Below are positions 7,926 through 15,488 of a stretch of 23,333 bases of DNA, in pieces. The notes beneath the pieces are model-generated. The model ran no database searches. It was not told the DNA's origin and saw only the letters and a list, made by a program, of their open reading frames with translations. Position 1 is the stretch's first letter, and every line of letters starts with the position of its first letter. Source of the stretch: an uncultured Erysipelotrichaceae bacterium (GTDB taxonomy: Bacteria > Bacillota_I > Bacilli_A > RF39 > UBA660); NCBI GenBank assembly GCA_951801995.1, contig CATOOY010000012.1, positions 1 through 23,333 of the forward strand, given 5' to 3'. The position numbers and the translations under genes were made by a program.

Positions 7926-8369
7926 ATGAAAGAATATTTATTTATTGTTATACCATTTTTAGGAGCAGTAACCTGCCAAATTATTAAATTTATAATAGAG
8001 TCAATCCGTAAGAAAAAAATAGACATAGTACGTCTTTTAAATGGAAATGGAGGAATACCAAGTACACATACTACCTTAGTATTTTCATTAGCATTCACAA
8101 TATTATTAGACAAAGGGATAACAGATCCACTATTTGCAATAGCACTTGTCCTTGCTGTTGTAGTATCCTATGATGCTATGGGAGTACGTTTGCAAACAGA
8201 GAAACAAGCAGAAATGATTAACCAATTTATTGATATTATTTTTAATAAAACAAAAAAAGGAAAATATAAACACCTAACAGAAGAATTAGGACATGAACCA
8301 TTTGAAGTAGCAACAGGTATTCTATTTGCCTTCCTATTTTCATTTGTTATGTTTTCCATTTTTTCTTAA
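7926..8369 (+). CDS. Divergent PAP2 family membrane protein (DUF212/YuiD-like)
   Basis: A 147-residue integral membrane protein. Segments conserved in the divergent PAP2 (acid phosphatase/vanadium haloperoxidase-related) family are visible: a first helix ending in QIIKF, the NGGIPSTHT block (~40-49), SYDAMGVRLQTEKQAE (~82-97), and LGHEPFEVATG (~121-131) before a last helix. The His residues in PSTHT and GHEP are in the expected places. The substrate is unknown; lipid or isoprenoid phosphates are guesses from the superfamily. ATG 7926 is chosen because the GTAGGG site lies just upstream and the family domain begins there. An in-frame ATG at 7812 would add 38 basic, low-complexity residues and precede the promoter. 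Confidence 0.85.
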   Translation: MKEYLFIVIPFLGAVTCQIIKFIIESIRKKKIDIVRLLNGNGGIPSTHTTLVFSLAFTILLDKGITDPLFAIALVLAVVVSYDAMGVRLQTEKQAEMINQFIDIIFNKTKKGKYKHLTEELGHEPFEVATGILFAFLFSFVMFSIFS

Positions 8370-8420
8370 AATCGACAAAATTCCCACTAGTTTTTCTATA
8401 TAATAAAAATGGTGATTTTG

Positions 8421-8885
8421 ATGAAATATTTAAAACCCATTTTGTTATGTATGGTAACTGGTTTTTGTATGGGATTTTTTTTATATAGTGGTTATGAAAA
8501 AACACAAAAAGTAATGCCAACTATGAAAGAAGGAGAAAATCTATATTTTATAAAAATTGGTTCTTATCTAAGTGAAGAAAAAATGGAAAATGCTTTAAAA
8601 AATATAGACTATTATATTTATAAAGTAGAAAAAGAAACGTATCATGCCTATGTAGGAATCACAGAGAAAAAAGAAAATATAACGAAAATAAAGGAATATT
8701 ATCAAAATTTGGGGTATGTTACTAATGAAGAATCATACTCCATTACAAATGATAATTTTTTATCCATATTAAAAACATATGATGAAATGTTAACAAAGAC
8801 AGAAGAAAAGAAAGTAATCGGAAATATTATAAATGGAGTACTTGCTAAGTATGAGGAGATGAAAGATGAGTCACATAAAACTTAA
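8421..8885 (+). CDS. Membrane-anchored SPOR-like protein, SpoIIB-like by position
   Basis: A 154-residue protein with an N-terminal membrane anchor (LKPILLCMVTGFCMGFFLY) and an exported domain. The part from NLYFIKIGSYLSEEKMENAL through HAYVGIT to YYQNLGYVTNEESYSI has the beta-alpha-beta rhythm of SPOR domains (YFIKIGSY, an AYVGI strand, KIKEYYQNLGY), which bind denuded septal peptidoglycan. In B. subtilis the SPOR protein SpoIIB lies directly upstream of maf-radC-mreBCD; here this gene lies directly upstream of radC-mreC-mreD. Combined weak similarity and synteny suggest a SpoIIB counterpart. ATG 8421 follows GGTGA by 5 bases; ATG 8409 is too close to the -10-like TATAAT at 8399-8404. It overlaps radC by 20 bases. 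Confidence 0.55.
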   Translation: MKYLKPILLCMVTGFCMGFFLYSGYEKTQKVMPTMKEGENLYFIKIGSYLSEEKMENALKNIDYYIYKVEKETYHAYVGITEKKENITKIKEYYQNLGYVTNEESYSITNDNFLSILKTYDEMLTKTEEKKVIGNIINGVLAKYEEMKDESHKT

Positions 8886-9549
8886 AGATATTCCAAAAGA
8901 AGAAAGACCCATAGAGAGAATGATAGAAAAAGGAAGTGATTCCTTAAATAACGAAGAACTTTTAGCAATCTTACTCAAAACAGGAACCAAAACAATGTCT
9001 GTAAAAGGACTAGCATCTCAAATATTAAAAGAAATAAAATGTATTCAAAATTTAAAAAATATAAGTTTATCCAAATTAATGCAAATAGAAGGAATAGGGT
9101 TTTCCAAAGCAGCAACCATTTTAGCGGCTGTTGAACTCTCAAAAAGAATACAAATAGAAATAGGAACAATACAATTTACAAAATTTTCAAATACAGAAAT
9201 AGTATACAAATATTATAAAGAAAAATTAAAAGATACTATGCAAGAACATTTTTATGCAGTTTATTTAGATAGTCAAAAAACAGTTATTAAAGAAAAACTA
9301 CTCTTTATAGGAACATTAAATTATAGTATGATTCATCCAAGAGAGATATTTAAAGAAGGATTACTTGTAAATGCTGCATCTATTATATGTATACATAACC
9401 ATCCTTCTAAAGACATAACACCCTCTATACAAGATAAAAAAATAACAGAAAAATTAAAAGAAATAGGATATCTCTTAAATATCCCCATCCTAGACCATCT
9501 AATTATCGGAAAGGGGTATTATAGTTTTTACGAAAATGGGAATATTTAA
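8866..9549 (+). CDS. radC: RadC family protein (JAB/MPN domain)
   Basis: A 227-residue protein of the RadC/UPF0758 family. The N-terminal part contains the IPKEERPIERM and GSDSLNNEELLAILL segments and a helix-hairpin-helix (LMQIEGIGFSKAATILAAVE, ~68-87). The C-terminal JAB/MPN domain keeps the metal site: IHNHPSKD followed by TPSIQD, that is HxHP...SxxD. The repair role historically attached to RadC is doubtful, and a metalloprotease-like activity is only inferred from the fold. ATG 8866 follows GAGGAG with a 7-base spacing and overlaps the previous gene. Its position before mreC matches the Bacillus radC-mre order. Confidence 0.93.
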   Translation: MSHIKLKDIPKEERPIERMIEKGSDSLNNEELLAILLKTGTKTMSVKGLASQILKEIKCIQNLKNISLSKLMQIEGIGFSKAATILAAVELSKRIQIEIGTIQFTKFSNTEIVYKYYKEKLKDTMQEHFYAVYLDSQKTVIKEKLLFIGTLNYSMIHPREIFKEGLLVNAASIICIHNHPSKDITPSIQDKKITEKLKEIGYLLNIPILDHLIIGKGYYSFYENGNI

Positions 9550-9560
9550 AATAAAAAATA

Positions 9561-9589
9561 TAGAAAATATTTCCATTTTATATTATAAT
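9561..9589 (+). promoter_or_regulatory. Promoter for mreCD
   Basis: TAGAAA (9561-9566, 4/6 match to TTGACA), a 17-base spacer, and TATAAT (9584-9589). The start codon is 18 bases downstream of the -10, so the leader is very short and holds just the AGGTGAT ribosome site. Confidence 0.45.
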
Positions 9590-9607
9590 AAGAAATAGGT
9601 GATTTTT

Positions 9608-10459
9608 ATGTATAGAAAAAGGAAAAATAAACAAAATTATATTGTTATAGCTGTAATTTGTCTTGCCCTTTTTTTAGTCGTAATAGGAGTCAATATGCTT
9701 CGTGACCATGATCTCAGCTTTTTAGAAAGAGCAGTAAAAGATACAGGAGCCTTTACAGTAAAAATCGTAAATGCACCTATTGATTTTGTAAAAGGGAAAA
9801 TAGAAGATCATAAAACAAAAAAAGAACTTTTAAAAGAAAATAAAAAATGGAAGAAAAAAAGTGAAAAAATAGAGTATAACGAAGCTAAAATAGATGAACT
9901 TGAAAAAGAAGTAGAAACACTCAAAAAAGAATTAGAATTAAAAACAATACTCGGAGAAAAAGAAGTACTACATGCAACTGTTATTAGTAGAACATTAGAC
10001 GGATACTACCAAACCTTAAATATTGATAAAGGAAAGAAAAATAAAATAATAAAAGGAATGGCCGTTATCAATAACAAAGGATTGATTGGCATAGTAAGTA
10101 AAGTAGGAAATTATAGTAGTACAGTACAAATGTTAACAAGTGATACATTTAATCAAATCTCTGTCCGAATTAAAATAGATGATAACTATATTTATGGACT
10201 TCTTACAGGATATAAAAAATCACAAAATGTTTTCATATTGGAAGGGATTGCAGACAATGTAGAAATCCCTAAAAATGCAATAGTAACAACAACAGGAATG
10301 GGAAAAACATTCCCATCAGGACTTTTAGTAGGACGAATAAAGAAAGTGACAACAGATAATTTTGATTTAGCCAAAATAGTAGAAGTAACACCAGCAGCCA
10401 ATTTCGATGAATTAGATTATGTTGCAGTTGTAAAAAGAGGTGAGAACTATGGTAATTAG
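9608..10459 (+). CDS. mreC: Rod shape-determining protein MreC
   Basis: A 283-residue bitopic protein that scaffolds the elongasome (MreB, MreD, RodA, PBPs) on the outer face of the membrane. It has a short basic N-terminus (MYRKRKNKQN), one transmembrane helix (YIVIAVICLALFLVVIGVNML), and a Lys/Glu-rich coiled coil at ~60-115. The two six-stranded beta-barrel lobes follow, with typical phrases GMAVINNKGLIGIVSKVG, VQMLTSDTFNQISV, TTGMGKTFPSGLLVGRI and ANFDELDYVAVV. ATG 9608 has AGGTGAT six bases upstream. It overlaps mreD by 11 bases. Unlike Bacillus, no mreB precedes it. Confidence 0.93.
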   Translation: MYRKRKNKQNYIVIAVICLALFLVVIGVNMLRDHDLSFLERAVKDTGAFTVKIVNAPIDFVKGKIEDHKTKKELLKENKKWKKKSEKIEYNEAKIDELEKEVETLKKELELKTILGEKEVLHATVISRTLDGYYQTLNIDKGKKNKIIKGMAVINNKGLIGIVSKVGNYSSTVQMLTSDTFNQISVRIKIDDNYIYGLLTGYKKSQNVFILEGIADNVEIPKNAIVTTTGMGKTFPSGLLVGRIKKVTTDNFDLAKIVEVTPAANFDELDYVAVVKRGENYGN

Positions 10460-10940
10460 TGTCCTTACATTCTCTCTTATTTTTCAGAATATTTTAAGTA
10501 ACTGTTTTTCTCCACTTCACTCCATCTTCTACCCACTTTTTGTAACAAGTGCTCTTATCATTATTTTTCCCTATTGCAAAGATCACAATAAATATCTAAT
10601 TATATGTAGTTGTTATGGATTCATATATGATATTTTATGTTCTCCTATTTTACTATTTCATACCTTTCTTTTTTTTCTATTAGGAGTGATTATTCTTCTA
10701 TTAAATCATCAATGGAGTAATAATATTTTTAATAATATTTTATTTCAAAGTATTGTCATCATTATATATGAAACAATTTCATATGTAATGATATCTATAA
10801 TAGATAAAATAGCATGGAATAGTATTATCAATTTTAATTTAGTGGGAAGAGCATTACTTACTAATATCATATATATTGCATTCCTTTATCATATAACAGA
10901 TAAATTAAGTAGAAAATATAAAATTCATAAAATTGATTAA
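10449..10940 (+). CDS. mreD: Rod shape-determining protein MreD
   Basis: A 163-residue polytopic membrane protein with about five hydrophobic helices, following mreC with an 11-base overlap. Sequence conservation in MreD is low; the call rests on size, topology, the segment around CSCYGFIYDILCSPILLFHTF (matching the G-x-x-x-D-x-x family pattern) and position. ATG 10449 follows GAGGTGAG by about 6 bases. Confidence 0.85.
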   Translation: MVISVLTFSLIFQNILSNCFSPLHSIFYPLFVTSALIIIFPYCKDHNKYLIICSCYGFIYDILCSPILLFHTFLFFLLGVIILLLNHQWSNNIFNNILFQSIVIIIYETISYVMISIIDKIAWNSIINFNLVGRALLTNIIYIAFLYHITDKLSRKYKIHKID

Positions 10941-10955
10941 AAAGGTAAAAAAATA

Positions 10956-10964
10956 TGGTAAAAT
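10956..10964 (+). promoter_or_regulatory. Extended -10 promoter before nusB
   Basis: TGGTAAAAT (10956-10964) is a TGn extended -10 with TAAAAT. The only -35-like sequence (TTGATT, 10933-10938) is 20 bases away, so this is an extended -10 type candidate. The ribosome site AGGTGG is at 10970-10975. Confidence 0.45.
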
Positions 10965-10979
10965 AAAGTAGGTGGTTAA

Positions 10980-11390
10980 ATGAAAAGTGAAAATAGAAGT
11001 ACATTAAGGCAAAAAATAATGACAATACTTTACCAAATAAATATATATGAAAAAGCGAATATAGAATATAATATAGATACACTCATGAAAGAAATAGTAG
11101 AAATAGAAAATGAATTTGTAAAAGATATAGTATATGGTGTAATTACCTATAAAGAAGAAATAGATAAAATAGCAAATCAGCATTTAAAAAATTGGACTAT
11201 TGATAGACTAGGGAATACAGATAGTGCTATTTTAAGACTAGGAATTTATGAAATGCTATATACCAAAACACCAGCCATTGTAGCAATTAATGAAGCAGTG
11301 GAATTAGCAAAATCTTACAGTGATGATAGTGTCAGAAAAATGATAAATGCAGCACTGGATAAAATATATAAAGAAAAAGTGGATTCTTAA
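10980..11390 (+). CDS. nusB: Transcription antitermination factor NusB
   Basis: A 136-residue all-helical RNA-binding protein that, with NusE (S10), binds boxA of rRNA transcripts. Characteristic parts are the N-terminal [15 protein letters not shown] helix, [17 protein letters not shown], and the C-terminal [23 protein letters not shown]...[32 protein letters not shown], which is typical of NusB. ATG 10980 follows AGGTGG. nusB-xseA-xseB is a common Bacillota order. Confidence 0.95.
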   Translation: MKSENRSTLRQKIMTILYQINIYEKANIEYNIDTLMKEIVEIENEFVKDIVYGVITYKEEIDKIANQHLKNWTIDRLGNTDSAILRLGIYEMLYTKTPAIVAINEAVELAKSYSDDSVRKMINAALDKIYKEKVDS

Positions 11391-11417
11391 AAAGTTTTCT
11401 CTTTTTCATTTTTTATA

Positions 11418-11446
11418 TTTACACGTACATTAGTTTGTGATATACT
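11418..11446 (+). promoter_or_regulatory. Promoter for xseAB
   Basis: TTTACA (11418-11423), exact 17-base spacer, TATACT (11441-11446) preceded by TGA (11438-11440), so both -35 and extended -10 elements are good. It makes xseA-xseB separable from nusB. Confidence 0.75.
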
Positions 11447-11468
11447 AATAGCAGTGAGGATGAAAAAA

Positions 11469-12758
11469 ATGAATGATGACAAATATTTAAGTGTAGGAGC
11501 CTTAACCAAGTATTTAAAATATAAATTTGATACAGACGAACATTTACGAAATGTTTTTTTAAAAGGAGAAATTTCAAATTTAAAAAAACATACAACAGGT
11601 CATTATTATTTTTCTATCAAAGATGAGAATAGCAAAATAAATGCTATTATGTTTAGCAGGAATACAAAGCAATTAAATTTCAATCCAGAAGATGGAATGA
11701 AAGTACGAATAAAAGGACGAATAAGCATTTATGAAAATACAGGTAGTTACCAAATTTACGTAGAAGAAATGGAGGAAGATGGGCTAGGGAATCTCTATAT
11801 TCTATTTGAAAAACTCAAAAAAGATTTAGAAAAAGAAGGCTTATTTGATCCTAAAAATAAAAAACCAATTCCTAAAATACCTGAAAAAGTAGGGATTGTA
11901 ACAGCTCCAACAGGGGCAGCGATTAAAGATATTCTATCCACTATAAAAAGACGTTTTCCAATTTGTAAAACCATATTATTTCCAGCCCTTGTGCAAGGTG
12001 AAAATGCAAAAGAAGATATTGCAAATAAAATAAAATTAGCAAACAATTATGATATAGATGTACTAATCATAGGTCGTGGAGGAGGTTCTATAGAAGACTT
12101 ATGGCCTTTTAATGAAGAATGTGTAGCACGAGCAATTTATGAATCAAAAATTCCAATTATAAGTGCAGTAGGTCATGAAATAGACTACACAATAGCAGAC
12201 TTTGTAGCAGATTTAAGAGCTCCCACTCCAACAGGTGCAGCTGAAATAGCTGTACCTAGTATGTATGATTTAGAAAAGTTATTAGGACAATATCAAATTA
12301 GAGCAAGTGAAGCTATCACAAAAAAAATAAATTATAGTAAATTACAATTAGAAAGCATTACAGGTTCTTTTGTAATCAAAAATCCTATGGTTATGTTTGA
12401 AAATAAAAGACAATATTTAGATTCCTTAATAGAAAAAATAAATAGAGATATATATTATTTATTAGATAATAAAAAACAATATTTTAAAAATATACAAAAA
12501 AGTTATCTTTTTAAAAATCCAAAAATGATTTATGAAAATCAAAAAGAAAAACTAAAAAATGATATAATAAAATTAGATTTAGTAAATCCCTTAAACATAC
12601 TAAAAAGAGGATATAGTTTGACATATAAGGAAGAAAAAGTTATCACCAATATAAAAAATATAAAAATAGGAGATACAATATCTATTCGCTTAGAAAAAGC
12701 AAAATTAGAAGCAAAAATCACATCCATAAAGGAGGAAAAACATGGAAAAGAAAGATAG
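11469..12758 (+). CDS. xseA: Exodeoxyribonuclease VII large subunit
   Basis: Catalytic subunit of the bidirectional single-strand exonuclease VII. The N-terminal OB-fold region (YLSVGALTKYLKYKFD, VFLKGEISNLKKHTTGHYYFSIKD) is followed by the catalytic core (GIVTAPTGAAIKDIL, then RGGGSIEDLWPFNEE, VARAIYES, SAVGHEIDYTIADFVADLRAPTPTGAAE). A long coiled-coil region (~265-370) binds XseB copies, and the end has the NPLNILKRGYSLT signature. 429 residues is normal. ATG 11469 lies 8 bases after GAGGA; GTG 11454 and ATG 11460 overlap that site. It overlaps xseB by 17 bases. Confidence 0.95.
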   Translation: MNDDKYLSVGALTKYLKYKFDTDEHLRNVFLKGEISNLKKHTTGHYYFSIKDENSKINAIMFSRNTKQLNFNPEDGMKVRIKGRISIYENTGSYQIYVEEMEEDGLGNLYILFEKLKKDLEKEGLFDPKNKKPIPKIPEKVGIVTAPTGAAIKDILSTIKRRFPICKTILFPALVQGENAKEDIANKIKLANNYDIDVLIIGRGGGSIEDLWPFNEECVARAIYESKIPIISAVGHEIDYTIADFVADLRAPTPTGAAEIAVPSMYDLEKLLGQYQIRASEAITKKINYSKLQLESITGSFVIKNPMVMFENKRQYLDSLIEKINRDIYYLLDNKKQYFKNIQKSYLFKNPKMIYENQKEKLKNDIIKLDLVNPLNILKRGYSLTYKEEKVITNIKNIKIGDTISIRLEKAKLEAKITSIKEEKHGKER

Positions 12759-12966
12759 TAAATTTGAAGAGAAAGTAACAGAACTAGAAAAAATTATAGA
12801 TGAATTAGAAAATGGAAATATTGCTTTAGAAGAATCAATAGAGAAATATGCATATGCCATGCAACTTGCGAAAGAATGTGATGAAAAATTAAAAAAAATA
12901 GAAGAAAAAGTAAATAAAATAGTAAGTGAAAATGGAAAAATAGAAGACTTTGATTTAGAGGAATAA
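12742..12966 (+). CDS. xseB: Exodeoxyribonuclease VII small subunit
   Basis: A 74-residue helical hairpin that coats the XseA coiled coil. The conserved FEEKVTELEKIIDELENGNIALEESIEKYA segment and the acidic tail are typical. A perfect AAAGGAGG lies 6 bases before ATG 12742, within the end of xseA, so translation is coupled. Confidence 0.95.
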   Translation: MEKKDSKFEEKVTELEKIIDELENGNIALEESIEKYAYAMQLAKECDEKLKKIEEKVNKIVSENGKIEDFDLEE

Positions 12967-12967
12967 A

Positions 12968-12990
12968 AAAAGACCAAAAGGTCTTTTAAT
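12968..12990. terminator. Bidirectional terminator between xseB and spoIVB
   Basis: Perfect 8-bp stem AAAAGACC/GGTCTTTT (12968-12975 with 12980-12987) and an AAAA loop. A-tract on the left and T-tract on the right serve both strands. The spoIVB stop codon lies at its edge. Confidence 0.85.
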
Positions 12991-13975
12991 TTTCTGCTTC
13001 TTTTAACATGTTTTCTATAAAAATACCATATCCTTTTGTAGGATTATCTACTACAACATGTGTAACAGCACCTACAATATAATCACCTTGTATAATAGGC
13101 GATCCACTCATACCTTGGACAATTCCACCTGTTTTTTCTAGTAATTTTGAATCTGTAATTTCGAAAACAAAGTTTTTATTCTTTTTACTATCTGTATTTA
13201 CTTGTGTAATGACAATTTCATATTCTGATATTTCTTTACCACTTGTAACAGTTAAAATTTTTGCTTTCCCTTCTTTTATTTCTGTAGAAGAAGCAACTTT
13301 ATATTGTTTTTTAGAAGGAAGTGGCTCTGTATATGTTCCAAAAATACCTTGTGTTGTATTTTCAGATACAGTTCCTTTTACTTCTTCTCTTTCAAAACTA
13401 GCATTTTTTTCTCCAGGATTTCCATTGGTACTAGCATCAATCCCTGTTACATTTGTATTAAAGATTTTCCCATCTTTAATCTCCAAAATTTGTCCTGTTG
13501 TTTTTTCTGTAATCTCATGTCCAAGTGCTCCAAATGTTTTTGTATTAGGATCTATAAAAGTAAGCGTTCCTACACCAACAATACGGTCTTTAACATATAA
13601 ACCTGTTTTATATACATTATTATCTTTATAAAGTTTTAAATTTGTTTCTTTCTCTATGTTATTTCTAAGATAGGTAACTTTTACAACCTCTTTAATAGAA
13701 GCTGCATCTATCTTTTGTACCATCTGTTCAATATTAGCAACCTTATTATCTTCTATTTCTGTAATAATGTCTCCTATTTTTAGACCAGATTCTTCACTAG
13801 GAGTATGATCACCCACTTTATAGGTTCCTACAATAAGTACACCCTTTGCATGAAGCTCTATCCCTATGTTTTCTCCACCAGGAATAAGATAGTCTGAATA
13901 AGCAAGTGTGGTAATTGGCATACTAAGAATAAGAAGCAAAAAGGAAATTCGTTTTTTTATTTTTTTAAAAAACAT
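12986..13975 (-). CDS. spoIVB: SpoIVB-type serine protease (peptidase S55)
   Basis: SpoIVB is secreted from the forespore into the intermembrane space and cleaves SpoIVFA, triggering pro-SigK processing in the mother cell. The 329-residue protein has an N-terminal signal anchor (RISFLLLILSMPITTLAYS) and a PDZ domain (~50-115, from VGDHTPSEESGLKIGDIITEIED). The S55 catalytic region has FGALGHEI (His, ~151) and GIVQGMSGSPIIQGDYIVGAVTHV (Ser ~292, with Thr following). ATG 13975 is preceded by AAGGAG at 7 bases, so the ATG at 13993 is rejected. In Bacillus spoIVB follows recN in the nusB-xseAB-dxs-ahrC region; here it is inverted and adjoins xseB. Confidence 0.93.
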   Translation of the reverse strand: MFFKKIKKRISFLLLILSMPITTLAYSDYLIPGGENIGIELHAKGVLIVGTYKVGDHTPSEESGLKIGDIITEIEDNKVANIEQMVQKIDAASIKEVVKVTYLRNNIEKETNLKLYKDNNVYKTGLYVKDRIVGVGTLTFIDPNTKTFGALGHEITEKTTGQILEIKDGKIFNTNVTGIDASTNGNPGEKNASFEREEVKGTVSENTTQGIFGTYTEPLPSKKQYKVASSTEIKEGKAKILTVTSGKEISEYEIVITQVNTDSKKNKNFVFEITDSKLLEKTGGIVQGMSGSPIIQGDYIVGAVTHVVVDNPTKGYGIFIENMLKEAEN

Positions 13976-14004
13976 AAAAATTCTCCTTTCCATCAGACTA
14001 CATT

Positions 14005-14035
14005 ATTAATATGAAAAAAAAAGGGAAAAAAATAC
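14005..14035 (-). promoter_or_regulatory. Candidate SigF/SigG-type forespore promoter for spoIVB
   Basis: On the minus strand GTATT (14035-14031), a 17-base spacer, and CATATTA (14013-14007). The -10 agrees with the SigG pattern CATnnTA and the -35 with GnATn. It lies about 30 bases before the start codon. spoIVB of B. subtilis is controlled by forespore sigma factors, so the match is biologically sensible, but it is short. Confidence 0.45.
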
Positions 14036-14100
14036 CTAGAGTAAATAGAGTATAAAAAAATAGAAGAAATCTCTATAAAATAAGTATCGAATGAAGACAC

Positions 14101-14129
14101 TTGAAACTACCATCACTTTTTGATATAAT
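14101..14129 (+). promoter_or_regulatory. Promoter of the surface-protein operon
   Basis: TTGAAA (14101-14106), exact 17-base spacer, TATAAT (14124-14129) preceded by TGA (14121-14123). One of the strongest housekeeping promoters in the window. Confidence 0.8.
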
Positions 14130-14171
14130 AATAAAGATAGAAATATAGTAAAAATAAAGTGAGGTTTTATA

Positions 14172-15488
14172 ATGGAAAAACAAGTCGTAAAAAAAAGGAA
14201 ACTCAAAAAAGGAAAATTAGCAAATTTTATTTTTATTGTTTTTAGCTTTCTATTTTTGATTTTCTGTCTTTGTTTTTATGGACAACGACTTTTTAAATAT
14301 TATAGAGTATATAATCCCAAAGGGGAATCAGGAAAAAGTGTTTCTCTTCTAGCAACAAAACTAGCAAATGCAGAAGAAGTAGTATATGAAAATAGTGGAC
14401 TTTATAGAGTAAATGGGACATACCTATATAAAGGAAACGTACAAAATAATTATGTAAAATTTTCAAATCTTTTATGGCGTGTTATTAAAGTAAATGCGGA
14501 TAATACAGTAGAAATAGTAACAGAAGAACCCATAAATAACCTAATGTGGAATAGTACTATTACAGATTATACAAAATCAGATATACATAAATACTTAAAC
14601 GATATCTTTTTAAAAAATTTAAATAAAGATTTATTAGAAAAAATAACCATTTGTACAGATTCTGTTACCAATGTCAACAAAATCACTTGTGAAAAGAAAG
14701 ATGAAAACTCTTACGTAAAATTAATGAGTGTAACAGACTTCTTAAATAGTGTAAATAAAGAAACATTTATTAATAAAGAAGACTCTCTTTGGCTAAGTGA
14801 TAGAGGGAAAAAAGATGTATGGTACGCAAAAAAAACAACAGTTTCTTCTTATGAACCAGAAGAGACATATCTAATAAAACCAGTAGTTCGCTTAAAAATG
14901 AAAACTACAGTTTATAGTGGAACAGGTACAAAAGAAGATCCATATATTATTGAAAAAGAGAAAAAAGAATTAAAATTAGGCTCTTATATAAAATTAGGAG
15001 AAGATAAATGGATTTTATATGAAAAAGGAAAAGATAAAAGCAAATATATTTTAGAAAATTTATTTTATAGTGGTGTCTTTTATTATAGATTTGATTCAGC
15101 AAGTAATATCTATAGTAAAAACACAGCACTTGGTTATTATCTAAATACAACTTATTATCAAAGTTTACCTTATAAAAACCAACTAGAAAGCACGACTTGG
15201 TATATAGGTCCATACAGCACTGGATATAAAGATGTATATGATAAAAAAATGGAAGCACACATTGGACTTTATAATATAGCAGATATTAAATTTAACTTTC
15301 AAGAGAAAAGTCATTATTTGTTAACACCAGCAGGTAGTGGTAAAGTATATGCACTAAGCCGTCAAATGTTACCGAATAAAGTAAGTATTCAAAAGGCTAT
15401 TAGACCAGCCATTAGTATAAAAAATACAAAAATAGAATCAGGAAATGGTACAGCCATAGATCCATATATATTAAAGGAGGAAGCATGA
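14172..15488 (+). CDS. Membrane-anchored protein with two DUF6273-like domains
   Basis: A 438-residue protein with a very basic N-terminus (KKRKLKKGK), one transmembrane helix (~17-38) and a large outside part. Two similar modules follow. Module 1 (~75-260) has VKFSNLLWRVIKVNADNTVEIV, WLSD, LIKPVVRLK and SGTGTKEDPYII. Module 2 (~262-438) has WILYEKGKDKSKYILENL, YLNTTYYQSLP, AIRPAISIK and SGNGTAIDPYIL. These phrases match the DUF6273-type surface domains of gut Firmicutes (WRV, a yLN block, RPV and a GTGT..DPY end). Function is unknown; a cell-surface or polymer-binding role is a guess. Its TGA stop overlaps the next ATG (ATGA), so the two are translated together. Confidence 0.75.
   Translation: MEKQVVKKRKLKKGKLANFIFIVFSFLFLIFCLCFYGQRLFKYYRVYNPKGESGKSVSLLATKLANAEEVVYENSGLYRVNGTYLYKGNVQNNYVKFSNLLWRVIKVNADNTVEIVTEEPINNLMWNSTITDYTKSDIHKYLNDIFLKNLNKDLLEKITICTDSVTNVNKITCEKKDENSYVKLMSVTDFLNSVNKETFINKEDSLWLSDRGKKDVWYAKKTTVSSYEPEETYLIKPVVRLKMKTTVYSGTGTKEDPYIIEKEKKELKLGSYIKLGEDKWILYEKGKDKSKYILENLFYSGVFYYRFDSASNIYSKNTALGYYLNTTYYQSLPYKNQLESTTWYIGPYSTGYKDVYDKKMEAHIGLYNIADIKFNFQEKSHYLLTPAGSGKVYALSRQMLPNKVSIQKAIRPAISIKNTKIESGNGTAIDPYILKEEA

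Noticed and set aside
9539..9578. Weak hairpin (GGAATATTT with AAATATTTCC) after radC as a terminator
   Set aside because: The stem is AT-only apart from two pairs, has a bulge and a large loop, and is followed by only a short T run.
11391..11420. Hairpin AAAAAG/CTTTTT after nusB as terminator
   Set aside because: Only six mostly A-T pairs; unlikely to be stable, though T-rich DNA follows.
14172..15488. UGA recoded as Trp (Mollicutes code)
   Set aside because: The single clear TGA stop, at 15486-15488, overlaps the next start, and read-through would add only three codons, so it is not decisive. All genes are intact under the standard bacterial code with TGG for Trp.
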